A DNA stretch of 64,000 bases from Pseudevernia furfuracea (lineage: Eukaryota > Ascomycota > Lecanoromycetes > Lecanorales > Parmeliaceae): the NCBI GenBank assembly GCA_022315425.1, contig JAIUPT010000041.1, forward strand, positions 1,860,001 through 1,924,000, in the 5' to 3' direction. Made by a program: the position numbers and the translations under genes. The notes under the pieces are model-generated. The model did not search any database, had not been told where the DNA came from, and was given only the letters and a program-made list of their open reading frames with translations. Numbering within the stretch: position 1 is the first letter of the stretch; every line of letters starts with the position of its first letter. Positions 33,674-45,103 of this stretch are shown here, piece by piece.

Positions 33674-35051
33674 TCATGACAACGGCTTCTTGCCAATGCA
33701 AACATATCTGGGCGGTCTGAGTTCATCAAACAGAGCTTGGGAGGACTTTAGTGAAACTCACAGTGGGAAATAAGCTTTCAGATCTGGGTTCGCTGCATCG
33801 ATACATGCCCCGGCCACCAACGCATGAACATCTTCGATAGTCATGCCCAAGCGCCTGGTGAATGGAAAGATTGCCAAACTGGTCAGCGTTTGACGAATGT
33901 TCTCTTGCTCAGCGTTTCCCATCCGGCGCTCTTTTGGATCTATGGGTAGCCAGGGGTTAGCTTCTCGCCCATGACACTCACACTGGTGGTTACGCTGTGA
34001 TGCACCACCTCTATAGGAACAGGTCAGTAATACATCGACATACCACTTGACCATCCGCAGAGAGGCAACGGTATCATCTTATGCTCAATCTCAACCAGAC
34101 CAGCTGCAGAAAAAAGACCCTGCAGCCGCAGTGGTGCTCGAGGATCTTTGATGCCCTCAAGTGACCGGATGTAGTTATCGCTCCACCGACGGAGGGCATG
34201 GGATCCTGTGACTGAGCCGTTGTCACTCTGACACATCCAGTAGAGCTCTGTCATTTGGACCCAGCCGCCAGGTTTGAGAACTCTTCCCACATGGTCAGTA
34301 GGCCCTTGACGACTTGACAACGTTTGGTGCTACTACCTCTTGATGTCCCTAAGATACGACGGCCATCTTGAAGTATTTATTCCTCCCCCCACCATTCTCG
34401 ATTGGACGAGGTCGAATGTGTTTGATTCAAAGGTGAATGGAAGATTAATGTCGTCAAGCTATGACAAATACCGTCAGCGAGATGCATGTACAAACTCGAG
34501 TCGTGTTCATTGCGAGCTGCCGGTGTCAAGTTCTCGAGGTGTGCGTGGAAGTCCTAAGAGACAGTTTACCTGAGGCTCGAAGTTTTCCGGCGTTTCGTCC
34601 GGCTTCAATTGCGGAGAAATGTCAACCCCAATGACCTGAACAAGGTCAACGTTTGGCATTTGAGTCAGGCTGTGTGCGATAGACTTGCATGGCAGTCAGG
34701 ATAGTTATCCGCCAACTCCACTGCCCATGATGCCGCACCATAGCCGCAGTCGAGGACATTCTTCGGATCAGTCACTGGTGGGAAAATGAGTCGTCCGTCG
34801 AACACAAGGTTGAATACTCGGTTTTGAGTATCCAGCCGATGTACTTCTTCCTGCCGTGCTGGTGAGCTCGCGCCAATTAGCAGCTGTGGGTGTCCATTTA
34901 CCTCATCGACGGGAACGAGGTGAATAGAGTTGTCAATCGAATACTTCTGAAAGTCTCGGTCATGGATGGTGACAATTTGCAGGTATTGGGAATCCACCTC
35001 GATGGTATCTCTTTGTGGGTCTCTAGCAAATCTCACTGTTAGTGTATCCAA
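33674..35051 (-). CDS. SAM-dependent methyltransferase (UMTA/LaeA-like)
   Basis: Class I methyltransferase of the large fungal family that includes LaeA, TAM and secondary-metabolite enzymes. Six exons: 34689-35051, 34570-34635, 34337-34458, 34044-34282, 33762-33939, 33674-33707; 333 aa, usual size. Seen: the SAM motif NVLDCGYGAASWAVELAD (the usual GxGxG is weakened to GYGAAS), motif II VIGVDISPQL, DINLPFTFESNTFDLVQSR, RVLKPGGWVQMTELYW, and the end YFPLYVCIGKKP. Intron 1 has a GC donor (GCAAGT at 34688), the preferred GC-AG consensus. Introns 2 and 4 are about 105-111 bp, others 53-54. The final 34-nt exon was assigned from the family ending. There is no polyketide or peptide synthetase nearby, so the target is unknown. 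Confidence 0.86.
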
Positions 35052-37426
35052 CCCTTGTGCTTCGGAATCCGAGATCTAATCTCATACACCATTGCATCTA
35101 TGCCCACGCTCCCTGCTTCCTATCTTCTCTTGAAACTTCCAATCCTCAACGGAACGGCAATCAAATATTGGATGCACGAATGTGGCTCTGCAAGCAATTT
35201 TGAAAGGAGTCATTCCGCATCCCACTTGCTTCGACCCTTTTCATGGCTCCTCTGGTTTCTCATTTCTTGGCACTACTGGTAGCTCTAGCCCCCAAGCAGG
35301 CGGTCGAGGCTCCAACGTATGACTTGAAGAGACCAGAACTTGGCAGCCTACTACTTCATATTGCACTCGTATCCTGGCTGTGAAGCCAGCCGTCCGAGGC
35401 TTGTACTGGAAATATTAGAATAAGCTCCGGCTAAAGACTATGCGAGCGTAATCATGCAGAAGCCCACGCCTAACGCAACGGCCGCATCAAAATCTTCACA
35501 TGAAAACCCCTTCAACCATCCAATCGGCCAGGATAGCCCGGTCCCCGGCATATATACGCTTTTCTTCTAGACCTTGTTCCGCAAACGATCTCCCAAATGA
35601 CTACTACCGATCAGCGTTACCGTAGCATACATATGACCTGCGTCCTGCAAACCCATTCCAGCCATTATATTGGGCTGCAACACAGCTTAAGTTTACATTC
35701 TGCGAAATGGATCGATCATCTTCATATGTAGGGTCTGAACTTGTGGTCTTATTACATGTGATGATGATTCCTCAAAAGCCCACGGAAGTACGGCTCAGGT
35801 CTTCGACGCTTGCCAGCACAGAGGTTGTTTTCCCTTTTAGTTTGAAGATGGCAGCTCTAGACGCACTCTTATCTGCTATCTTGAGGACGTTTTAAGAGAA
35901 TTCAATCTACTCTGCACCAATCCAGCAGCATTCCTGCCGTAGGTCGTGTGCGCTTCTTTGGCCTGCGGCTACCATAGCACTATGATGCGCCGCCCTGCCA
36001 TGCAAAACCCGAGGCCATGGCCTCGGTTTTTGCATCGATTTGCCTTTCAATTTCTCGCATCTGATACTTGCCTCCCACTCGCTGGCTCTCCAATCCGTCA
36101 GTTCCCCGAGAACGCTGCCTACCCATCACGCTAACAGCTGGCTCGATGCACCCCGTGCTCCTGCTACTGGTGCTCCGGGTCAGACCTAGATTACTGATTT
36201 GTCACGGATTTACTCTGACGGGCTGGTGAAGCAGCGTGTGACACACCCGTTTCCGCCAGCCTGAACTAATGCAAAGGCATATCCATCATGTTGGTTATTC
36301 TCAGGACATGCAGCAAGATTTCCAGCTCTCCGTCAAACATGTTCATGCAGGTCTAGCTTTAAGACGCTGGGGATAGCGAGACCGGATATCGCATGCAGCA
36401 ATTTGATCTTCCCGGGAAGCAATCAGACACCGAATTTTCAACCAAAGACGTTTTTTGAAGCATGAAATCAGCCGCCCTGTAATCGTAATCTTTTTAACGG
36501 CTGGAAAACTGGGGTTCTCCAGAAGGCTCTCTACTTTTACATTGTACCGGTCTATGCTTGCGGCAAAAACCGATCCTCATAAGAGAAAGGACGGCCACGA
36601 ACGAACACACAACTCAGCATCTAAACAGAGAGCTTACGATATTGACTGGCACATTCTAGACATGCTATCCAATGGATTCCTACACGGAAAACAGAAATTG
36701 CCTACTTGGGCCCTTCTTCTCAAATCCTGGTGTCGTAATTCAAGAACTTGGACTCTTGACCATGTTTGCCGCGGCAGTTCACGACGTGCCTTCGAATTTC
36801 TGTTAACGATTGCGCATTTAGATTTCTGGCTGATGAATTACTACGTAGAGAATATTCAAACTCCTGACCTACTTCCGGCACTCACGAGAAACCCCCCCCC
36901 CCCCCCCCCCCAAACGTTTGCCGACGGTTTACTGGCCACGTAGGCCAACGAGGCCTTGGCACAAGCACACCACCAGTCACAAGCTCATCATCGAGTTGTA
37001 TGTTTTGAACTCAGCTTTATATCCCTAGCTGTCGTACCGGTTGGACATGGTACTCTTGCAGCGGTTGCTGGGACGGTTGAGTGGTCTACGCACAGAACTG
37101 GATAAAGGGGCTCATTGGTGGGATATTCTCGCGAGGCCGAGCAGCCTTGCCTGAGTGTGCTTTGGCGGATTGGAAGCGATGCGGTCTTGGCAATATGTGT
37201 GGTGTGCGTTCAAGCTGTATGATTGGTACACAGTGACGAGCTTTAACACGTTGTTTCTATGTTCCGTCGACTGTTCATCCTATGCCTTTAGCATGTACAG
37301 ACAGAACCAATTGCTTCCATTCTCAAGGCCAAGTCTTCACATACACACGTGACACGCAACGTTCTCTCGCAGGTTAAGCTGAGCTCACAGTACGGCAATG
37401 CTTGCATTCATGCTATTCCTAATCTA
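35052..37426. other. Long intergenic stretch, no supported gene
   Basis: 2.4 kb. It holds a poly-C run of about 19 at 36893-36911 and a 162-codon plus frame at 36455-36943 that reads straight through the poly-C (giving Pro7), so its frame is unreliable. A palindrome CCGAGGCCATGGCCTCGG lies at about 36010-36027. No protein family was recognised. Confidence 0.5.
36010..36027. repeat. 18-bp perfect palindrome
   Basis: CCGAGGCCATGGCCTCGG is its own reverse complement. It lies in a gene-free region, and a dimeric regulator site or chance are both possible. Confidence 0.6.
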
Positions 37427-38376
37427 TCAATTTGTGGGTAACCTACTCACTACCTCGGACATCTCCTCATCGCTGTAGATCCTAAAGCCTTTCTCCTTCG
37501 TCACGCTGGCCAGCTGGACGTTCTTCGAATCTAGCTTCTCCTCCATAACTTGCTTCAGTGTTTTCAGCACCAAAGTCTCTGCTTCCTCCAACGTGAGTGA
37601 CTTGTGGAATTCATTCTGTAGCTCCGCTTGTGCACCCTCACTGCCTGATCCTATGGCTTTGGCGTCGTAGCGGTAGAAGGTCCCTGATGGTTCCGCATGA
37701 TATCTACCGCCAATTAGTTCCTCGGTGGTTCTACATTCCCAAGACTAGACGTACAGTTGTGGTCCCTCCTCATCGATCCCCGCAATTAGTAACGCAACAC
37801 CAAACGGCCTACTCATCACGCTCTCCTCCCCATCAGCGCCTTCTCCGAATCGCAAGGCCAAATCACAGACTGCCTGCGTACAGCTCTCAACCCCTAATCG
37901 TTCGTTGTAATGAAAACTGTGATTCTGACTCTCAACGCGGGCGTGCTCGATCATGGAGCGAGCGTCGGCTTGCAGGCCGGACATGGCGCAGCCGATGTGG
38001 GAGTCTATTTCGACAATCTTTTCGACGGAGGAAGTCTCAAGGAGGGTGGAGGTTACGCGCTTTTCGACGCCTAGGAGGACGCCATGGGAGGTTGCGATCT
38101 AGAGAAAAGGTTGTCAGGGGGTTTTGGGTGAAAGGGGACATCTGGCGTACGCCTATAGCTGTTGAGCCAAGTTTGATTGCTTCGAGAGAGTATTCGACTT
38201 GGAAGAGACGACCTTCTGGGGAGAAGGTGCTGTTGAGATTGTCAGGCCTGGTTATCTAACTAGGATCAAGAAGTTGTTATACTTTATGCCACGGTCTGCA
38301 GGAGATATTAGCTGGTGGATGAGATGGTAGAACCTTGCATGAAGAGCTTACCGTATTCTGACCGTGCAATAAACAT
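37427..38376 (-). CDS. PUP2: 20S proteasome subunit alpha-5
   Basis: Alpha-ring subunit of the 20S proteasome (alpha5/PSMA5). Five exons: 38352-38376, 38283-38295, 38151-38229, 37755-38098, 37427-37703; 245 aa, as expected. The N-terminus MFIARSEYDRGINTFSPEGR-LFQVEY holds the alpha-subunit signature; SLEAIKLGSTAIG, EKIVEIDSHIGCAMSGLQAD and GVALLIAGIDEEGPQLYHAEPSG follow. The second exon is 13 nt (ACCGTGGCATAAA) and is needed to build D-R-G-I-N. All introns are 50-54 bp. It ends EEMSEVVSRLPTN without a further intron. Confidence 0.95.
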
Positions 38377-38661
38377 TATGAAGATGAATGGAGGCAAACG
38401 ACCATAAAAGCTCGAGAGATTTCTTAAGAGAAGTCTCGACTCTTGGTTGAGAGTATGTAGAGCCTTGCTTGTTTAATGGGGTGTGCTGGTGTACGCAGAC
38501 AAGCTACCTCAAGATCCGCGCCAAGCATCGTAGGGCTGGCGCCAAGCAACGAGTCGCGTTTCTGCTCCTACTCCCCCTCTGAAAAAGTCGCGACGACGAT
38601 ATGGAATCACAAAAGTTACGAACTCTCAGAGATACCAGGAGTCAATGGGTAGAGCACGATC

Positions 38662-41544
38662 ATGTCAACAACCGCAAATGCCCGAAATACGGCAGAAAAT
38701 AGCAGGCGAACTTCAGCAGCATCCGGCGCCAAATCTAAAGCTCCTTCATCCCGTTTTGGACCAAGGGAAAGACCGCTGTCTTCTGCGGAGGTAATACCGG
38801 AGGACTCTGCGAGTAATGGGCCTCATAGAAGAAGCGCTCCCAGTGCGCACAAAGTGAATGGCTCCACCACAACATCTGGTGAGAGACAGACCGGAAGGGT
38901 ACATCTGGCAACAAGGGAGAATCTACAGGTTCGAATGAGAAGCCCGGTCAAAGGCCCTATGGGCGATGGTATCGAAGACCGAGGACCGAAGGAAAGGGTG
39001 TCAACACGACAGAGTAGTCGGCCAGTAGAAGGGCAAGCTCAATTCCCAAGGAAAGAGAAGAAGGCTTTAGGTGGGTTTCTCTGAAACAGGAACATGTCTT
39101 CAAGACAATTGCGCTGACATCATGAAATTCAAAGCACCATGGAAACCTCAAGCTTCTCTCATTCCACACACCACAGCGCCTCTGGCCGCTCGCATCTCAC
39201 CGTCTCCCCTGTCGTCTCTGATGCCCGAATTTCTTGAGCCTGAACCATTGACTGGTCTGACGCCCGACAACCAGGAGTCTGCCATTCTGGAAGACCTTCT
39301 GTTCGTTTTTATGGGATACGAAGGACAATATATTCGATACGTAGACAAGTACAACCCATTTCTGGAGAAGGACCGCTTGGCAGGACCGGGCTTTCGAATA
39401 CTCCCAGGACTTGATCCCAGTCTTCGAGATCTCGCTACCTCCGTGTTGAAGATGGCAACCTACTATAGTGCTATGGAAGCCTTTGTAGAAGTGCAGAGTA
39501 GGGAAGAGTTCGGAGCTATCAATCACGCACTGTGTGCTTCGATCTCGAAGCTGCTGAGAGAGTATCTCGTGCTTATTGTGCAGCTGGAGCATCAATATCT
39601 CAGTAACCCTTCTTTTACTTTACATCTTCTCCATCTACATACTCTTCCTACAAGTCACATGATGTTTCAACTTTACACTCTGGCCCAGGAGATACTTAAG
39701 AAGAACTCGCTATTAGAAGAGGATCTTGACGATTCGGTTGATGGCTTTGACGATGTCGACAACATCCTGGAACAGCTTCGTGAGGGTGGCGATCTCGCTC
39801 CTGGCAGCATGGCGAAGAAGGTATGCAAAGGGGGCCACGTACTACGTCTCCTTACAGAGCGATTATCTTTCATGTCCGGGGATCCTGCCGCGAGGACACT
39901 TCTTCAGACACTTCTGCGAGATGCGAGCCGACCATACATGGCGATGCTGAACGAGTGGCTCCACCATGGTAGTATCAAAGATCCACATTCTGAGTTCCTC
40001 ATCAAAGAGCAGCAAAGTATCAAACGGGAAAAGTTGGAAGAGGACTACACGGACGAGTACTGGGAAAAGAGGTATACCATCCGCGACAATGACGTACCTC
40101 CACAGCTAGAAGGCATGAAGGATAAGGTACTGTTGGCTGGAAAGTACCTCAACGTTGTACGAGAATGCGGAGGCGTGGATGTCAGCAAAGAGGTCAAAGA
40201 CGTGCCAAAATCATTCGACGACCCTCAATTTCTTGACAATGTCAATGGTGCCTATGCTCATGCGAACTCCTCCCTGCTTAATCTGCTTGTCACGACACAT
40301 GCTCTCGGAGCCCGGTTACGGTCAATGAAACACTACTTTTTCCTTGACCGATCGGACTTCTTTACCTACTTCCTCGACCTCAGCACGTCCGAGCTAAAGA
40401 AGCCTTGGAGACTCGTCAATGTTGGCAAATTGCAGTCTCTGCTTGATCTCGTACTGCGTCAACCAGGGACCGTGGCCGCCCAGGACCCTTTCAAGGAGGA
40501 TATCAAAGTGCAGATGAACAATGTTGGCCTGACTCAACTGGTAATGCGTGTTGTCAATGTGAAAGGTTTCGACGAGGAACCCGCTCCAGACAGCGCTGAC
40601 CACTATCGCACTCCAGCTACGAAACCGGCTACCGATGAAGAGGACAAGATGACTGGCTTCGAAGCGCTCGAATTCAAATTTTCTGTCCCCTTTCCGTTGT
40701 CGCTAGTCATCAGCAGTAAGACTGTTTTCAGATATCAGATCCTATTCCGATATCTCTTGTCAATGCGTCACCTCGAGGGTTTGCTTGTGAACAGCTGGGA
40801 AGATCATAATAAAGTCCTCAGCTGGACTCATAAGAGCGGTGATCCCAAGCTTGAAATGTGGAAGCGAAGAGCGTGGACACTTAGAGCGAGAATGCTAGTC
40901 TTTGTCCAGCAAACGCTCTACTATTGTACCTCTGAAGTCATCGAACCTAATTGGCAAGCTCTCATGGCACGTGTTAATGGCGACGAGAAGCTTGATAGAA
41001 GCGGCCGTCCTGGGTCATCGAAGCCCACTCGAACGGTCGATGAATTGATGGAAGACCATGTGGATTTCCTAGATACATGCCTGAAAGAATGCATGCTCAT
41101 GAACTCTAAATTACTCAAGGTATGCTATCCTCCCTTCCGCGCCCTCATCCACCTGACATTCGATTGTCAAAGATCCACAGCAAGCTCACCTCGGCCTGCA
41201 CAATGTTTGCAACCTACACCAGCACCCTCTCCCGCACCCTCTTCGCTTGCTCCCCCTCCCTCGCTGGCACTCCCGCCCACCTCACCTACCTAACAACCAC
41301 ATCCTACCGTCACAAAAACGCCCAATCAATCCCCGACGAAATCAAAGCCTACGATCCGAAGAAACTAGAGAATCTGACGGAAATGCTGGGCAAGTACGAG
41401 TATAACTTCAATCACCACTTGAAGCTGCTGTTGGATGCGTTGGATTATTACGCAGCGACGGAGACTGTGGCCTTGAGTAGGTTGTGTGCGGTTTTGGGGA
41501 GTGCGACGAACGGAGGAGGTGGGGATGAGAGGAGGGAGTTCTGA
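38662..41544 (+). CDS. SPC97: Gamma-tubulin complex component GCP2
   Basis: Subunit of the gamma-tubulin small complex that nucleates microtubules at the spindle pole body. Three exons: 38662-39070, 39135-41119, 41173-41544; 921 aa. The N-terminal 150 residues are Ser/Arg-rich and disordered. The first GRIP region starts PEFLEPEPLTGLTPDNQESA and EDLLFVFMGYEGQYI; SKTVFRYQILFRYLLSMRH and WTLRARMLVFVQQTLYYCTS belong to the second. The end GKYEYNFNHHLKLLLDALDY is typical. The first intron (64 bp) contains ACATGTCTTCAAGAC and CGCTGAC, pieces seen in the introner-like elements but too short to classify. Starts face PUP2 across 285 bp. Confidence 0.95.
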
Positions 41545-41869
41545 TGGGTCGTTGCTGACGAGCTTGAGGCGCCCTTGGACACGCGTGGCAGAAATAACGG
41601 GCGTTGGTGGGCAAAGTCACAGGTCTCTAGGGTGGAGTGCCTAGAGGCTCTTGATATGAATGGCAACGCTCCTAGTGAATGATGACCTCGATATTCAATG
41701 TATTGAAATGTGTAATGTTGATTTAACGCTTTTGCTCTTCTCCACATATCGTACATGGTCGTAATACATCTCGCGTCACCGCACATGGTAGAATCAGTAG
41801 AAAAGCGCTAGTACATCACCACATCAAGTATACCTACCACATTGCTATTTCTAACCTCTGCACTCAGTA

Positions 41870-44800
41870 TCACCCATTCAGATTCATACCCTTGAAATCC
41901 TCGTCAACACCTAGAACACCCATAGCCCAGTACACCCTTGTTCCGGCATTGACAGTAATAAATCTTCGATCGTTGTTATCTTTCGGCGGATGGACGAATT
42001 GACTCGGATCGTGGCCCCTGCCTGAGAGCCTATCGTCTTTGGATACTGGATTCAACATCATCGTATATGGCGGCCCCTTGCCCATCTCGGCCGCTTTGAT
42101 CCAAGCTCGCTCACAGCCCGAGGCAATGAGCCCGCTCGTTTGCCAGCCAGTTAAGCGGGCGACGTCGCGCAATTTGGTAATAGTCCAACCACGTTGCGCA
42201 GGATCACGGTACTGGACGCCGGCGTGGAAAAGGCCCATGCATCCATCCATCATCGCGGCGCCGTGGTGAGGATTTATGGAGAGAGTATTATCGATTGGTT
42301 GTATGCCGGCGAAAATGCGGCCTATGTTGTTAGCGTACAAAGCTGTTTGGGGTGCAGCAACGCCAGCCGCAGCCATGGCGGCTGGTGGCATAGACGGGTG
42401 AGTTCTGGAGCAGATGATGCGACCCATATAGAACATTATGAGGACGCAAGAAATTGAGTAGGAACGATAGTAGAGGGCGGGTCCAAAGGGCGTGGCCGTG
42501 GGAGTCATGTGTTCTGGGGAGAGAGGTGCATAGTCAGGCCCGAGAGCGGTAGCATAGACGTCGAATGCGTGTGAAATGGCTGACCACTCGGCTTCGGCTT
42601 CCCGTGTGGCCGCTTCAAGAGGTTGGTCCTCGCTAGGGACAGGGGCTGTGTAAAGTCGATCGTGTTGAGCTTGGTCAAACCCCCGAGGTAGGCGTACAGG
42701 CCCAGGATCAGGCATCATGCCGTACATTTGGGGAGGTTGCTTTCCGTTCGGGGCAGGTGGTGGGCCTTGTTGGGTTGACGACTTCGAATTCTTTGCTGCT
42801 TCCATATACGCTCTCCTCTTTCGAGGCTGGTCTTTAGCAGCAAACTCGGCCAGCCGACCCATCAACAGAAGGAGGTGGTCGAGGCTCCCACAAACCGCAT
42901 CTAGCCTTCCGATTGGCGCCCTTGGAGGGCAACGGCCCCATTGATCATATGATAGTCTTGGATCTAGTCAATAGTGTCTACAGTCAATTTCAATTAGAGA
43001 CTTACAGAAGACGATTGCCACTAATTATGCTTTGATATATGTCGTGCTTAACGTACCACCAGAAAAGCTCACACTGGATCTCGAAATTTTCAATATCATG
43101 GGCTGTTAAAGGTGATTCGGTATGGGGAGCAGGATGGCCTTCATCGATGATTCGACCACGCTGATCATACCTGGTGCCCCAGCCCATGATCGTACTGATG
43201 AGCCTTTTATCCAATTGTCGGTCAACCCTTGCGGGAAAATCGTTCAAGACTCCTTGTGCATATTCGTGCCAGTACTCGTTAGCAACGCCGTGCTGCATTT
43301 CGTGCTTCAGTCTTGCTTCGGCTTCTTCTTGGTGCTGTCTGTGGGCTTCTATCCGCTTTACCATGCTTGCAAAGTCAATATCCATGATGAGCTCTCGAGC
43401 ACCAGCAAGGTGGCTGTTCCACTTGTTGTGCTCAGCCGTTGTGACTTCATAGAAACCAAGCAGCTGCGTCGCAGCAAGTGTAGCAACGTCTCGTCGTTTC
43501 TTCTGATTGCCCAAGGCCTTTGCTACTCTTCTCAGCGCGAAATGGTAGTGTTTCAAGGACGGCGTCGATGATGTCTGTTGCAGCGTTGCAATGTGCAAAC
43601 TCGCCAAAGCCAACATAGCATGGAGAAGCCCCTGATGTGTAAGTGCTCGCATTGGCAAAGTATAAGACCAGAGCGCTCTTTGCGACCAAGGGACAGGTCT
43701 GCCTGAAAATATCAGGGCAGGATTCGATGGATGCCGTTCGCAGACGGATAACGTTGGTGCAGTTGCCGTTATAAAATGACAGAAGACTCGAGCGGTCTGA
43801 GGATCCCTTAGTGGCGAGGCGGCATAAGAAGGGAAATATGTCGCAAGTATATTGGGCCCGTTCAAGAAGTTGGTCATCGATCTGATGCGGCCCTGACCTT
43901 GATCTGCTGTTATGGCTACCATTGCCCCAAGATCGTAGGAATTTGTCCCTGTGACATAAGGTCTCGATATAAGATCCTCTTCGTCCGACTCTACGTCGAA
44001 ATACTCGTCCTCATCTGGCTCGACCACCCACGATGCCTGGGCTGCAACTCCGTGATATGGATCTTGTGAATGGGCTTGATGTTGGGAAACATCCTGAACC
44101 GCAACTCCGTTCCATTGCGAATGGCCTCGGTTCGGGAAAGATGAAAAGGCGGCATGGTTTTGGGATTGTTCAAATGCACTCTCTTCTTTTACTGGCCAGT
44201 GAGCGCTATGATGAACATGATCAGGGTAAAATTCTTGAGGACTTAAAACAGGAACTTCAACATGAGGAGCTGGGAACTCTGTTGACAGCATCGAAACTGA
44301 GCCAAGTGACCGTCCTTGAGGAATGTGTGGATGACCCATCTCAATGCCACTATCACTGTCAATAGTACTTGCTTGATGAAAGTTTTGATATGGGAATGAA
44401 TCAACGCGGCTTTGATCAAAGTTTTCCGCTGTGGAACTGCTTGGAAAACGGTCATGTGAATAGCCCATTTGTGATGCATAAAGCAATTTGGAGGCGCTGT
44501 CGCCCACAGAGTATGGGGGAACAACGTGTGCGTAACCAGTGGGGCCATGGAAGTTTCCTGCTGCTATCGGTCCAACAGCCACAGGCACTTGTCCTAACCC
44601 AGTTTGCTCTCCATACGGAAGCAGACGCGGCGCAATTGGAGTGTCCACGGATGCTGAAGACATGCCCCCATAGATGCTTGCAGCTCCATGATGATGGGAA
44701 GGATGTTGAGTGCGAGCAGCGATTCCTTGCTGCGTTGGCCTGAAGGCACCAAGAGGGTCCTTGAAAATGACTCGAGGAATATAGCCTTCGCACTCGCGCT

Positions 44801-45103
44801 TGGACTTGACACAATTTTTACAGGTTGGGCGCTCCTCGCCGCACTTGATGCGCCGCTTGCGGCATGCTGTGACATATGAGTGATCTGGGAACTGATCTAG
44901 TCGGCGACGAGAGAAAACTTACTGAGGCAGCCAGTCTTGGTCCGTTTCCGGGCCTTCAATGGATTCACCATTCTTGATGGTTCTGCTGTTGCACTGTTCA
45001 TGTTGACCTCGGACGCCGCCATGCTCCCACTGACGTCCTCTTGAGGACCCAAAGCCTTGGTTGCCGGCGGCCCACTACGACGAGGTTCAGATGCTTCCGG
45101 CAT
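41870..45103 (-). CDS. Zn2Cys6 transcription factor
   Basis: Fungal binuclear zinc-cluster regulator; target unknown. Three exons: 44923-45103, about 43013-44866, 41870-42963; about 1,042 aa. The zinc cluster KRTKTGCLTCRKRRIKCGEE continues RPTCKNCVKSKREC, Cys at 59, 62, 69, 76, 79 and 86 (CX2CX6CX6CX2CX6C), and spans intron 1. A long Ser/His/Gln-rich linker has an acidic patch (VEPDEDEYFDVESDEEDL). The fungal-specific regulatory domain follows (WSYTLPMRALTHQGLLHAML, LKHYHFALRRVAKALG) and continues in exon 3 (RLDAVCGSLDHLLLLMGRLA). The exon 2/3 join is awkward: the strong GTAAGT donor at 43005 gives the wrong phase, while a weak GTCTTC donor at 43012 restores frame. A frameshift is the alternative. 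Confidence 0.85.

Noticed and set aside
36455..36943. 162-codon plus-strand ORF
   Set aside because: Reads through a 19-base poly-C run whose length is unreliable; no family resemblance and no splice partners.
39071..39134. GCP2 intron 1 as an introner-like element
   Set aside because: It contains ACATGTCTTCAAGAC and GCTGAC, but is only 64 bp and lacks the 5' TTTCGGA block; possible remnant only.
33674..45103. Secondary-metabolite cluster (methyltransferase plus zinc-cluster factor)
   Set aside because: The two genes are separated by proteasome and gamma-tubulin genes, and no synthase, P450 or transporter is present.
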